From: Streptomyces sp. sk2.1
Lineage (GTDB): Bacteria; Actinomycetota; Actinomycetes; Streptomycetales; Streptomycetaceae
NCBI RefSeq assembly: GCF_008120935.1
Contig: NZ_RDBO01000033.1
Coordinates: 226,735-288,750 of the forward strand
Direction: 5' to 3'
DNA: 62,016 bases
The translations under genes were made by a program, and so were the position numbers. This document shows, in pieces, positions 29,588 to 37,056 of the stretch (positions are counted from its first letter, which is position 1; every line of letters starts with the position of its first letter). The notes beneath the pieces are model-generated. The model saw nothing but the letters and a program-made list of their open reading frames with translations. It made no database searches and was not told the DNA's origin.

Positions 29588-30643
29588 TCATCCCCGGCCG
29601 ACCGATGCGACGAGTTCGTCGATCGCGTACGGCAGGGACAGCAGGGTGCCCTGGGACATGGCCGCTCCGACCGCCGGTCCCTCGCTGTCCAGCAGGTAGG
29701 ACACCTTGCCGTTCTTGACGGCGGGCAGGTTGGCGAACAGCTCGAACTTCTTCAACGCCGCCGTGTCCGCCGCGTCGTTGATGACGAAGATGCGGTCGGC
29801 GTCGACCAGGTCGACGCGCTCGGGGGACAGCACGGTGAAGAACTTGCCGTCCGCCACCTCGTCGATCCCGGTCCGGTAGCTGAAGCCTATGCCCGTCACC
29901 AGGCGTCCGCGCACGTCGGTGGAGGTGAACGGGGCGATCGAGTCCTTGTACCAGGACAGTGCGACGGCGGTTCGGCCCTTGAACTCCGGGTGCGCCTTCC
30001 CGGCCGCGTCGAGCTTGTCCTGGATGCCCCGCACCAGTTCGGTGCCCTCGGCCTCCTTGCCGAGCGCCTTGGCGATGTGCACCGCGTTGTCCTGCCACGG
30101 GGCGCTGAAGGGTTCCTTCTCGCCCTTGGTGCGGCCCACCGTCGGGGCGATCCTGGAGAGCTTCTCGTAGGCGGCCTCGTCGATCTCGGAGTAGACCGCG
30201 ATGATCAGGTCCGGCCTCAGGGAGGCGATCTTCTCGTAGTTGGGGCCCTGGTCGCCGTTCTTCATGACGACCTCGGGGCGGGTGTCGCCCCACTTGTCCT
30301 TCACCCAGGGCCACTGGGTGTTGATGTCGGGGGACCGGCCCGCCGGGTTGGGGTACTGGTCGACCATGCCGACCGGCTTGACGCCGAGCGCCAGGATGGC
30401 CTGGTCGTCCGTGTAGCCCACGGAGACGACCCGCCGGGGGGCCTCGGTGATCTCCGTGGATCCGAACGCGTGCTCCACGGTGACCGGGAACGTGCCGCCG
30501 CCGGCGGCCGGGGTGTCGTCGCCCCCCTTGTCCGCCGAGCCGGATCCGCACCCCGTGAGGAGGCCGAGCCCGAGGACCGCGGCGGACAGGACCGCCGCCG
30601 TCCGCCGCCATGGCCCCGCGGGCGTCATTCGATGGAGAAACAT
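29588..30643 (-). CDS. cchF: Ferri-siderophore-binding lipoprotein
   Basis: A 351-residue lipoprotein of the FecB/BtuF (TroA-like) class. The signal peptide ends in a lipobox LLTGCG near residue 30. Then come a Gly/Asp-rich linker and the periplasmic-binding-type fold, with VEHAFGSTEITEAPRRVVSVGYTDDQAILALGVKPVG at its start. It captures the iron-loaded siderophore outside the membrane for the CchC/D/E importer. The first ATG has AAGGGG at good spacing. Its own promoter region, with an iron box, lies upstream, and cchG follows after 40 bp, so it leads the cchF-G-H-I transcript. Confidence 0.93.
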   Translation of the reverse strand: MFLHRMTPAGPWRRTAAVLSAAVLGLGLLTGCGSGSADKGGDDTPAAGGGTFPVTVEHAFGSTEITEAPRRVVSVGYTDDQAILALGVKPVGMVDQYPNPAGRSPDINTQWPWVKDKWGDTRPEVVMKNGDQGPNYEKIASLRPDLIIAVYSEIDEAAYEKLSRIAPTVGRTKGEKEPFSAPWQDNAVHIAKALGKEAEGTELVRGIQDKLDAAGKAHPEFKGRTAVALSWYKDSIAPFTSTDVRGRLVTGIGFSYRTGIDEVADGKFFTVLSPERVDLVDADRIFVINDAADTAALKKFELFANLPAVKNGKVSYLLDSEGPAVGAAMSQGTLLSLPYAIDELVASVGRG

Positions 30644-30713
30644 CCAGAACCCCTTGCTCTCGGGCTGTCCACTGCGCCCCGCACACGGGCGGTCAAACTT
30701 TGGCCCGAATTAG

Positions 30714-30732
30714 TGAGGCCAGCCTATCCTAA
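30714..30732 (-). promoter_or_regulatory. Iron box upstream of cchF
   Basis: On the minus strand TTAGGATAGGCTGGCCTCA matches the TTAGGTTAGGCTCACCTAA box at about 15 of 19 positions. It sits 71 bp before the cchF start, in the 142-bp gap after cchE, and gives the cchF-G-H-I unit its own iron-responsive promoter. Confidence 0.75.
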
Positions 30733-30785
30733 CTTCCCAACTCGCCTTTATTTCAATCGAGTTGAAGTCACATCTTCATCCGATC

Positions 30786-31733
30786 TCACCGGCTGGGTGG
30801 TTCGTCGCCGCGCCCTCGCGGGGGCCGGACGTGGGTGCGGCCGATCGGTACGACGAGCGGCCGGCCGCCCACCGGGTCGTCGATCACCTCGGCGCGCAGC
30901 CCGAACGCATCGCGCAGCAGCTCGGCGGTGATCACCTCGCGCGGATGCCCCTGCGCCAGGATCGATCCCGCCCGCATCACGACGAGGTGGTCGCTGTAGC
31001 GCGCGGCCAGATTGAGGTCGTGCAGCACCATGACCACGGTGCGCCCCGCCTCGTGCAGGTCGTCCACCAGGTCGAGCACGTCGACGGCGTGCGCCAGGTC
31101 CAGATAGGTGGTCGGCTCGTCCAGCAGCAGCAGGTCGGTGCCCTGGGCCAGGGCCATGGAGATCCAGACGCGCTGGCGCTGCCCGCCGGAGAGCGAGTCC
31201 ACCGGGCGGCCGGCCAGTTCGGACACCCCGGTCATGGCCAGCGCGCGTTCCACGACGCCGGCGTCGTCCGACGACCACTGCCGCAGCCAGCTCTGGTGCG
31301 GATGGCGCCCCCTGGCGACCAGGTCGGCCACCGTCAGCCCCTCCGGTGCGACGGGCGCCTGCGGCAGCAGTCCGAGCTTCTTCGCCACGTCCCTGGTCCT
31401 GAGCCCGGCGATGTCCTCGCCGTCCAGCACGACCGTTCCCCCGGTCGGCCTGAGCAGCCGGGCCAGGGTGCGCAACAGGGTGGACTTCCCGCAGCCGTTG
31501 GGGCCGATGATCGTGGTGACCACCCCCGGTGGGATCGCCACGTCGAGACCGTCGATGACCGCCCGGCCGCCGTACCCGACCGTGACGCCCCTGGCCGCCA
31601 GCCGCGACGCGCCCCCGGTCCCGGTCGCGGCTTCGGCCCCGGTCCCGGTCCCGGTCACGGCTTCGGCCCCGGTTCCGGTTCCGGTTCCGGTTCCGGTTCC
31701 GGTTCCGGTTCCGGTGATGAACTGAATGGCCAC
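30786..31733 (-). CDS. cchE: Iron-siderophore importer ATPase
   Basis: A 315-residue FecE/FepC-type ATPase. After an unusual N-terminus come Walker A IGPNGCGKSTLL, Q-loop LLPQAPVAPEGL, signature LSGGQRQRVWISMAL, Walker B LLLLDEPTTYLDL and H-loop VLHDLN. It energises CchC/CchD. The GTG start at 31733 has GGAGGAGG 7 bases upstream, better than an ATG at 31766 that would overlap cchD. Odd feature: residues 7-40 are a run of Gly-Thr dipeptides (TGTGTG...AEAVTGTGTGAEAATGTG) encoded by hexamer repeats before the first beta strand. The number of repeats should vary without breaking the frame. Confidence 0.93.
   Translation of the reverse strand: MAIQFITGTGTGTGTGTGTGTGAEAVTGTGTGAEAATGTGGASRLAARGVTVGYGGRAVIDGLDVAIPPGVVTTIIGPNGCGKSTLLRTLARLLRPTGGTVVLDGEDIAGLRTRDVAKKLGLLPQAPVAPEGLTVADLVARGRHPHQSWLRQWSSDDAGVVERALAMTGVSELAGRPVDSLSGGQRQRVWISMALAQGTDLLLLDEPTTYLDLAHAVDVLDLVDDLHEAGRTVVMVLHDLNLAARYSDHLVVMRAGSILAQGHPREVITAELLRDAFGLRAEVIDDPVGGRPLVVPIGRTHVRPPRGRGDEPPSR
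31671..31712. repeat. Hexanucleotide microsatellite GGTTCC x7 inside cchE
   Basis: Seven uninterrupted GGTTCC units (plus strand), followed by a partial eighth. They are flanked on one side by degenerate copies (GGTCCC) and by a duplicated 24-bp block around 31617-31664. They encode the (Gly-Thr)n stretch at the CchE N-terminus. The period is a multiple of three, so slippage changes length but not frame. Confidence 0.9.
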
Positions 31734-31758
31734 GGGCCGCCCTCCTCCGAGTTCTTTC

Positions 31759-32877
31759 CTACGCATGTGCCGTCCGCCTCAGATTCGCCCGCACCAGCAG
31801 CCAGAGCAGGAACGGGCCGCCGATCGCGGCGGTGACCACGCCGACCGGCAGGGTGATCGGCAGCGCCGTGCGCGCGACCAGGTCCGCGCCGATCAGCAAC
31901 AGTGCCCCCATCAGCCCGGAGGCCACCAGCGGTGGTGTCGGGAACCCCGCCAGCCGCATCGCCACCTGCGGCGCCACCAGCGCGACGAACGGAACCGGAC
32001 CTGCCGCGCTCACCGCCACGGCGGCCAGCAGCACCGCGCACAGCAGCAGGACCGCCCGCACCCGCGTGTACCGGACCCCCAGCCCGGCGGCGATCTCGTC
32101 GCCCAGGTGCATCGGCCCGAACTGGAACGCGGCACCGGCGACGACGGCCACGAGGACGAGTGCGCACCAGAACGCCACCCGGACCTCGTCCCACGACCGG
32201 CCGTCCAGCGAACCCACCAGCCACGCCTGGGCCCTGGCCACGTCCCTGATGTCGGCCGAGACCAGCAGCCAGGTCGTGATCGCCTGCGCCATGGCGCTCA
32301 CCGCGATGCCGATGAGGATGAGCCGCAAGCCGTCGATCCCGCGCCGCCACGCCAGGAAGTACACCAGCAGCCCGGTGCCGAGACCGCCCGCGAGCGCCGC
32401 CGCGGACAGGCCCACCGCACCGGTGACCGCCGCGGCGGCGCCGCCCGACACGGTCACCAGGAACACCGCGACCGCGCTCGCGCCCCCGGTGATGCCCAGG
32501 ACGTCCGGGCTGGCCAGCGGATTGCGCGCGACGGACTGCGTGATCGCCCCGGACATCCCCAGCGCGATCCCCACGACCAGGCCGGCCAGCGCGCGGGGCA
32601 TCCGCAGGTCCATGATCACGAACTCGTCGACCCGTTCGCCCCGACCGAGGATCGTGGCGATCACCCGGGGCAGGCCGACGGGGAAGTCCCCGACGCCGAT
32701 GGAGAGGCAGAACACCAGGAAGACCGCCGCCGCCAACAGCGCCGTGACCAGGACGAGTCGGGGCCGCCACACGAACGACACCGCACCGATCCGCACCCCC
32801 GGCGCCACCACCGGTCCCGCCTCCGCCCCGTTCGGGCCCGCACCCGCCCCGTTCGGTTTCACATCCGCCCCGTTCAT
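31759..32877 (-). CDS. cchD: Iron-siderophore importer permease (FecCD family)
   Basis: A 372-residue membrane protein of the FecCD/BtuC family with about ten hydrophobic segments. It starts after a low-complexity Asn-Gly-Ala/Pro N-terminus. Family marks include LRMPRALAGLVVGIALGMSGAITQSVARNPLASPDVLGI (residues 95-135) and GPVPFVALVAPQVAMRLAG near 300. It is the second channel subunit with CchC. The ATG overlaps the cchC stop as ATGA, so translation is coupled. An upstream extension in the same frame is antisense-like and was not used. Confidence 0.92.
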   Translation of the reverse strand: MNGADVKPNGAGAGPNGAEAGPVVAPGVRIGAVSFVWRPRLVLVTALLAAAVFLVFCLSIGVGDFPVGLPRVIATILGRGERVDEFVIMDLRMPRALAGLVVGIALGMSGAITQSVARNPLASPDVLGITGGASAVAVFLVTVSGGAAAAVTGAVGLSAAALAGGLGTGLLVYFLAWRRGIDGLRLILIGIAVSAMAQAITTWLLVSADIRDVARAQAWLVGSLDGRSWDEVRVAFWCALVLVAVVAGAAFQFGPMHLGDEIAAGLGVRYTRVRAVLLLCAVLLAAVAVSAAGPVPFVALVAPQVAMRLAGFPTPPLVASGLMGALLLIGADLVARTALPITLPVGVVTAAIGGPFLLWLLVRANLRRTAHA

Positions 32878-33947
32878 GTGTTCCTGAACTTTCCGCGCCA
32901 CACCAGGACCGCGAAGAACGGGGCGCCCAGCAGGGCGACCACGATCCCCGCGTCCAGCTCCCCCGGCCGCGCCATCAGGCGCCCCACGATGTCGCAGACC
33001 AGCAGGACGACGGAGCCGAGCAGGCCCGCGTACGGCACCAGCCAGCGGTAGTCCGGGCCGGTCAGGTACCGGGCCACATGGGCCACCATGAGCCCGAGGA
33101 ACGCGATGGGGCCGCACGCCGCCGTGGCCGCGCCCGCCAGCAGGGTGACGGCGACGATGCCGACGGTCCGGCTCAGCGCGATGTTCGCTCCCAGCCCCCG
33201 TGCCACGTCGTCGCCCAGGTCGAGCAGGTTGAGGGCGGGCAGGGTGATCAGCGCCAGTACCGTTCCGACCGCCACGAAGGCGGTCACCGGCCAGATGACG
33301 TCGAATCCGACACCGGCCACGGAGCCCGCGTTCCAGAACCTCAGCGCGTTCAGCGACTTCTGGTCGGACAGTGCGACCGCCGTGGTCATCGCCGCGAGGA
33401 ACACCGTGACCCCCTGCCCGGCCAGGGCGAGCGTCAACGGATTGCCCGCGCCCCGGCCGATGCTCGCCAGGCCGAAGACGACGACCCCGGCGACCGCCGC
33501 CCCCGCGAAGGCGAACCAGACGTACTGGAACGGGTCGGTGAACCCGAAGACGGCGATCACCGACACCACCGCGAACGAGGCGCCGGAGTTCACCCCCAAC
33601 AGGCCCGTGTCGGCTATGGGGTTGCGCGTGTGCCCCTGGATCAGCGCCCCGCCGATGCCCAGCGCGAGGCCCGCCACGACCGCGAGCACCGTCCGGGGCA
33701 CCCGCACGGTCTGCACGATGAGCCCGATCTCGTTGAGCCGCCGGTCGGAGCCGGGGTCCGCGGACAGCCCGTGCCAGACCTCGGCGGGGCTCAGCGCGCG
33801 GGCGCCGACGGCCAGCGACACCGCCGCCGCGAGGACGAGGGCCGCCCCGAGCACCGCCAGCCCCACGGTCCGCCGCCGGCGGACCTCCGCCGGGCCTCCG
33901 GGTGTCGGGCGCTCAACCGCAGTGGTGCGCATGTCGATGTACGTCAT
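32874..33947 (-). CDS. cchC: Iron-siderophore importer permease (FecCD family)
   Basis: A 357-residue FecCD-type permease with about nine or ten membrane segments. Motifs include VRVPRTVLAVVAGLALGIGGALIQGHTRNPIADTGLLGVNSGASFAV (residues 75-122) and GPIAFLGLMVAHVARYLTGPDYRWLVPYAG near 290. With CchD it forms the channel that takes ferri-siderophore from CchF. It lies 96 bp after cchB and overlaps cchD by four bases. The start at 33947 has GAAGGA placed too close for ideal spacing; an ATG at 33932 is the alternative. Confidence 0.92.
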   Translation of the reverse strand: MTYIDMRTTAVERPTPGGPAEVRRRRTVGLAVLGAALVLAAAVSLAVGARALSPAEVWHGLSADPGSDRRLNEIGLIVQTVRVPRTVLAVVAGLALGIGGALIQGHTRNPIADTGLLGVNSGASFAVVSVIAVFGFTDPFQYVWFAFAGAAVAGVVVFGLASIGRGAGNPLTLALAGQGVTVFLAAMTTAVALSDQKSLNALRFWNAGSVAGVGFDVIWPVTAFVAVGTVLALITLPALNLLDLGDDVARGLGANIALSRTVGIVAVTLLAGAATAACGPIAFLGLMVAHVARYLTGPDYRWLVPYAGLLGSVVLLVCDIVGRLMARPGELDAGIVVALLGAPFFAVLVWRGKFRNT

Positions 33948-34043
33948 TCCTTCGATCCACCGGTGGTACGTGGGGAGTCGGGCGTCCCGGGCCCGGGACG
34001 CGGTGTCCGCGCCGTCGTCCGCGCGACGGGGCCGGAGCAGGGG

Positions 34044-35399
34044 CTAGCGGGCGGTGGTGCCGGCGCCGTCGGCGACCGGGCGGGCCTCGTCGGAGGCGGA
34101 CTTGACGCCCCGGTCGAGCAGCGAGTCCAGGATCTCGCCGACCCGTATCGCGGTGTTGGACAGCAGGGAGGTCGTGATGCCGTGCGTGTGCTCCGTGCCG
34201 CCCTGCAGGTAGATCCCGCAGCGCAGATCGGGGTCCGTCGCGATGCGGTAGTCGCGCTCGACGCGGACGCGCCCCTCCTCGTCGCGCAGGCAGCGGTCGG
34301 CGATCCCGCCGAGGAGGCCGAGCGGGTCGGCGGGACTGTAGCCGGTGGCGAACACCACGACATCGGCGTCCAGCTGCGTCTCCTCGCCCGTGACGAGGGA
34401 CTTCACGGTGGTGCGGACGTGGTCGGGCCGCTCCTCGACGCCGGTGACCCGGGACACGTTGAGGAAGCGCAGCCGTTCGGTGCCGAGGACCTTCTCCTGG
34501 TACACCCGCCGGTACAGGTCGTCGATCAGGTCGATGTCCACCACGGAGTAGTTGGTGTTCCCGTGATAGTCCATCAGCTGTTTCTTGACGCTCCCCGGAG
34601 CATCGAAGTAGTCGTCGACGGCGTCCGGGTCGAAGATCCGGTTGGCGAAGGCGCTGTCGTCGGCGGGGCTGTACCCGTAGCGGGAGAAGACCGCGCAGAC
34701 CTCGGCCCGGGGGAAGCAACGGTGCAGGTGGGCGACGTTCTCGGCGGCGCTCTGCCCGGCGCCCACGACGATGAACCGCGAGGGCGACGTGCCCTCCAGC
34801 GCGTCGATCTTCCGCAGCAGGTCGGAGTTGTGCCAGATGCGGTCACCGCGTTCCACGCCCTCCGGCACGAAGGGGCGCAGCCCGGTGCCGATGACGAGGT
34901 TGCGGGCCCGGTGGACCTCCAATCCCTCCTCCGACCGGACGGTCACGTCCAGGTGTTCCACGACGCCGTCGTGGACGAGGGGCGTGACGGCGACGACCTC
35001 CCGGCCGTAGGAGACCATGTCGTCGACCTTGGCCGCGGCCCACTCGAGGTAGTCGTGGAACTCCACCCGCAGCGGGAAGAGGTTCTTGTGGTTGATGAAG
35101 TCGATCAGCCGGCCCTTGCTCCGCAGGTAGCACAGGAAGCTGAACTCGCTGGCCGGGTTCCGCAGCGTCACCAGGTCCTTGAGGAAGGACACCTGCATGG
35201 TGGCGTCCTCGATCAGCATGCCGCGGTGCCAGCCGAAGCCCGGCTGGCGCTCGAAGAAGTGGGCGGTGACCGGCTCCCGCCCGCCGACGCGTGCGTTGTG
35301 CTCGCCGAGCGCGATCGCCATGGCCACGTTGGAGGGGCCGAAGCCGATGCCGATGAGGTCGTGGACCGGTGGCGCGTCGTCGGGAAGAGCCTGTGACAT
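34044..35399 (-). CDS. cchB: L-ornithine N5-monooxygenase
   Basis: A 451-residue flavin N-hydroxylating monooxygenase. The FAD motif is GIGFGPSNVAMA near residue 18, the NADPH motif is GAGQSAAENVAHL near 220, and the C-terminal substrate/FAD motif is FATGYSPADPLGLLGG near 350. QPGFGWHRGMLIEDATMQ and FLKDLVTLRNP are strongly conserved in ornithine and lysine hydroxylases. It makes N5-hydroxyornithine, the iron-binding unit of the siderophore. The start at MSQALPDD is preferred because GGGAG precedes it and longer starts would run into the iron box. It heads the leftward cchB-C-D-E operon. Confidence 0.94.
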   Translation of the reverse strand: MSQALPDDAPPVHDLIGIGFGPSNVAMAIALGEHNARVGGREPVTAHFFERQPGFGWHRGMLIEDATMQVSFLKDLVTLRNPASEFSFLCYLRSKGRLIDFINHKNLFPLRVEFHDYLEWAAAKVDDMVSYGREVVAVTPLVHDGVVEHLDVTVRSEEGLEVHRARNLVIGTGLRPFVPEGVERGDRIWHNSDLLRKIDALEGTSPSRFIVVGAGQSAAENVAHLHRCFPRAEVCAVFSRYGYSPADDSAFANRIFDPDAVDDYFDAPGSVKKQLMDYHGNTNYSVVDIDLIDDLYRRVYQEKVLGTERLRFLNVSRVTGVEERPDHVRTTVKSLVTGEETQLDADVVVFATGYSPADPLGLLGGIADRCLRDEEGRVRVERDYRIATDPDLRCGIYLQGGTEHTHGITTSLLSNTAIRVGEILDSLLDRGVKSASDEARPVADGAGTTAR

Positions 35400-35486
35400 G
35401 TCACTCCCATCGCTCGGGAAAGCCGTCTGTCCGGCATGGAGGAAGGTGCGGGAGACGGGCACGCCGACGAAGCGGCCCACTTGAAC

Positions 35487-35505
35487 TTAGGTGAGCCTAA
35501 GCTAA
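35487..35505. promoter_or_regulatory. Iron box upstream of cchB
   Basis: TTAGGTGAGCCTAAGCTAA, about 18 of 19 matches to the complement of the consensus. It lies 88 bp before the cchB start in the divergent cchB/cchA region and implies iron repression of cchB-E. Confidence 0.88.
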
Positions 35506-35590
35506 TTGCGCGACACTGTCGACAGGGCGGACCGAACAATCAACCACTGATCCATCGTCAACCCCGGCCCAAAGCGGCCCTGTTGCCAAC

Positions 35591-35609
35591 TAAGGCAAGC
35601 CTAGCTTTA
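35591..35609. promoter_or_regulatory. Weaker iron box upstream of cchA
   Basis: TAAGGCAAGCCTAGCTTTA matches the complement of the box at about 13 of 19 positions, and its core AAGCCTAGCTT keeps the symmetry. It lies 36 bases before the cchA ATG. It probably serves cchA, separate from the stronger box that serves cchB. Confidence 0.6.
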
Positions 35610-35644
35610 CTTGCTTCGGTCCGTCCCTGACCGAGGAGGAACCC

Positions 35645-36592
35645 ATGCGAGTCGTCATGTTCGGTTACCAGACCTGGGGGCACCGCACCCTGCGAGCCCT
35701 TCTGGACTCCGAGCACGACGTGGTGCTGGTGGTGACGCATCCCCGGAGCGAGCACGCGTACGAGAAGATCTGGAGCGACTCCGTCGCCGACCTCGCCGAG
35801 GAGCACGGCGTCCCGGTGCTGATCCGCAACCGTCCCGATGACGACGAGCTGTTCGAGCGCCTGAAGGAGGCGGATCCGGACATCATCGTGGCCAACAACT
35901 GGCGGACGTGGATCCCCCCGCACATCTTCGGCCTCCCCCGCCACGGCACGCTGAACATCCACGACTCGCTGCTGCCGAAGTACGCCGGCTTCTCCCCGCT
36001 GATCTGGGCCCTGATCAACGGCGAGACCGAGGTGGGCGTCACCGCGCACCTGATGAACGACGAACTCGACGCCGGTGACATCGTCCGCCAGGAAGCGGTC
36101 CCGGTCGGACCGACGGACACCGCCACCGACCTCTTCCACCGGACCGTCGAACTCATCGCCCCGGTCACCATCGGAGCGCTCGGACTCATCGCCTCCGGCC
36201 GGACCGATTTCACCCCGCAGGACCGCTCCCTGGCGAGCTTCTTCCACAAGCGGTCCGCCGAGGACGTCCGCATCGACTGGAACTGGCCCGCGGAGGACCT
36301 CGAACGCCTGGTGCGGGCCCAGTCCGAGCCGTACCCCAGCGCCTTCACCCACCACCGGGGCAGGCGGCTGGAGATCCTCGCCGCGGTCGTCTCCCAGAAC
36401 CGCTACGGCGGCACGCCCGGCCGGATCTTCTACCGCGAGGGCGACGGCGTGGTGATCGTCGCCGGGGCCGACGCCCGCACCGGCCGCAACCACGGGCTGG
36501 CCATCACCCGGGTGCGGACCGAGGACGGCCGCGAGATGCCCGCGACGGAGTACTTCACCTCCATGGGCGGCTACCTGACCGGCCGCCCCTGA
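35645..36592 (+). CDS. cchA: N5-hydroxyornithine formyltransferase
   Basis: A 315-residue protein of the methionyl-tRNA formyltransferase fold. The N-terminal formyltransferase domain has NIHDSLLPKYAGFSPLIWALINGETEVG (near residues 100-128), containing the catalytic Asn and His and the SLLP loop, and the Asp in LDAGDIVRQ. A smaller Formyl_trans_C-like domain follows to the end. It should use N10-formyl-tetrahydrofolate to formylate hydroxyornithine before module 1 of CchH loads it. A GAGGAGGAA ribosome site precedes the ATG. Divergent from cchB, with two iron boxes between them. Confidence 0.93.
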   Translation: MRVVMFGYQTWGHRTLRALLDSEHDVVLVVTHPRSEHAYEKIWSDSVADLAEEHGVPVLIRNRPDDDELFERLKEADPDIIVANNWRTWIPPHIFGLPRHGTLNIHDSLLPKYAGFSPLIWALINGETEVGVTAHLMNDELDAGDIVRQEAVPVGPTDTATDLFHRTVELIAPVTIGALGLIASGRTDFTPQDRSLASFFHKRSAEDVRIDWNWPAEDLERLVRAQSEPYPSAFTHHRGRRLEILAAVVSQNRYGGTPGRIFYREGDGVVIVAGADARTGRNHGLAITRVRTEDGREMPATEYFTSMGGYLTGRP

Positions 36593-36645
36593 CGCTGCGC
36601 GACCGCGCGCGGTCCCCGGCGGACGGCCGGTGCGCCGGCGGGGCG

Positions 36646-36972
36646 TCAGTCGGCCGGGGGTTCGTACAGCGGCAGGAAATTGATGACCGGTTCCTCGTAG
36701 GGGTGGACCCGGCGCACCGCCCGCAGGACGGCGCGGGCCCGGTCCTCGTGGCAGACCGACTCGACCCTGCACTCCGCACCCCGCCGCACGGCGCCGACCT
36801 CGCCGTCGTAGGGCCGCGAGCCGGGCAGCGGCAGCCAGGTGCCGGTGACGTGCCAGGCGCCGGCGCACCGGGCGTACTCCCCGACCTGTCCCGCACCGGC
36901 TTCGTGGAGGGCGTCGATCACCTGCTCCACATGACTCTCCGGGACGGATATCTCGATCTTCAGACGCACCAT
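36646..36972 (-). CDS. Small NIF3/YqfO C-terminal-like (CutA-fold) protein
   Basis: A 108-residue protein that reads MVRLKIEISVPESHVEQVIDALHEAGAGQVGEYARC and ends with VHPYEEPVINFLPLYEP. That is the pattern of the ferredoxin-like domain found in the middle of NIF3/YqfO proteins and as a stand-alone protein. The HPYEEP motif is diagnostic. Cellular function is not established for the family. It probably marks the outer edge of the siderophore cluster and is unrelated to it: it has no iron box and converges on cchA. Confidence 0.82.
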   Translation of the reverse strand: MVRLKIEISVPESHVEQVIDALHEAGAGQVGEYARCAGAWHVTGTWLPLPGSRPYDGEVGAVRRGAECRVESVCHEDRARAVLRAVRRVHPYEEPVINFLPLYEPPAD

Positions 36973-37056
36973 GCCGGGATCCTAAGGGCTGTTCCGGCCG
37001 GGCGGTGCGGAGCACGGATCGTCGACGTCCCGTGCTCCGTGCCACCCGGCGGCCGG

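Noticed and set aside
31617..31712. Short tandem units that could suggest a CRISPR or regulatory iteron array
   Set aside because: The units are contiguous 6-bp repeats without spacers and lie inside a coding frame.
36616..36638. CCGGCG...CGCCGG hairpin between cchA and the NIF3-like gene
   Set aside because: Only six paired bases with an 11-base loop in very GC-rich DNA; not distinguishable from chance.
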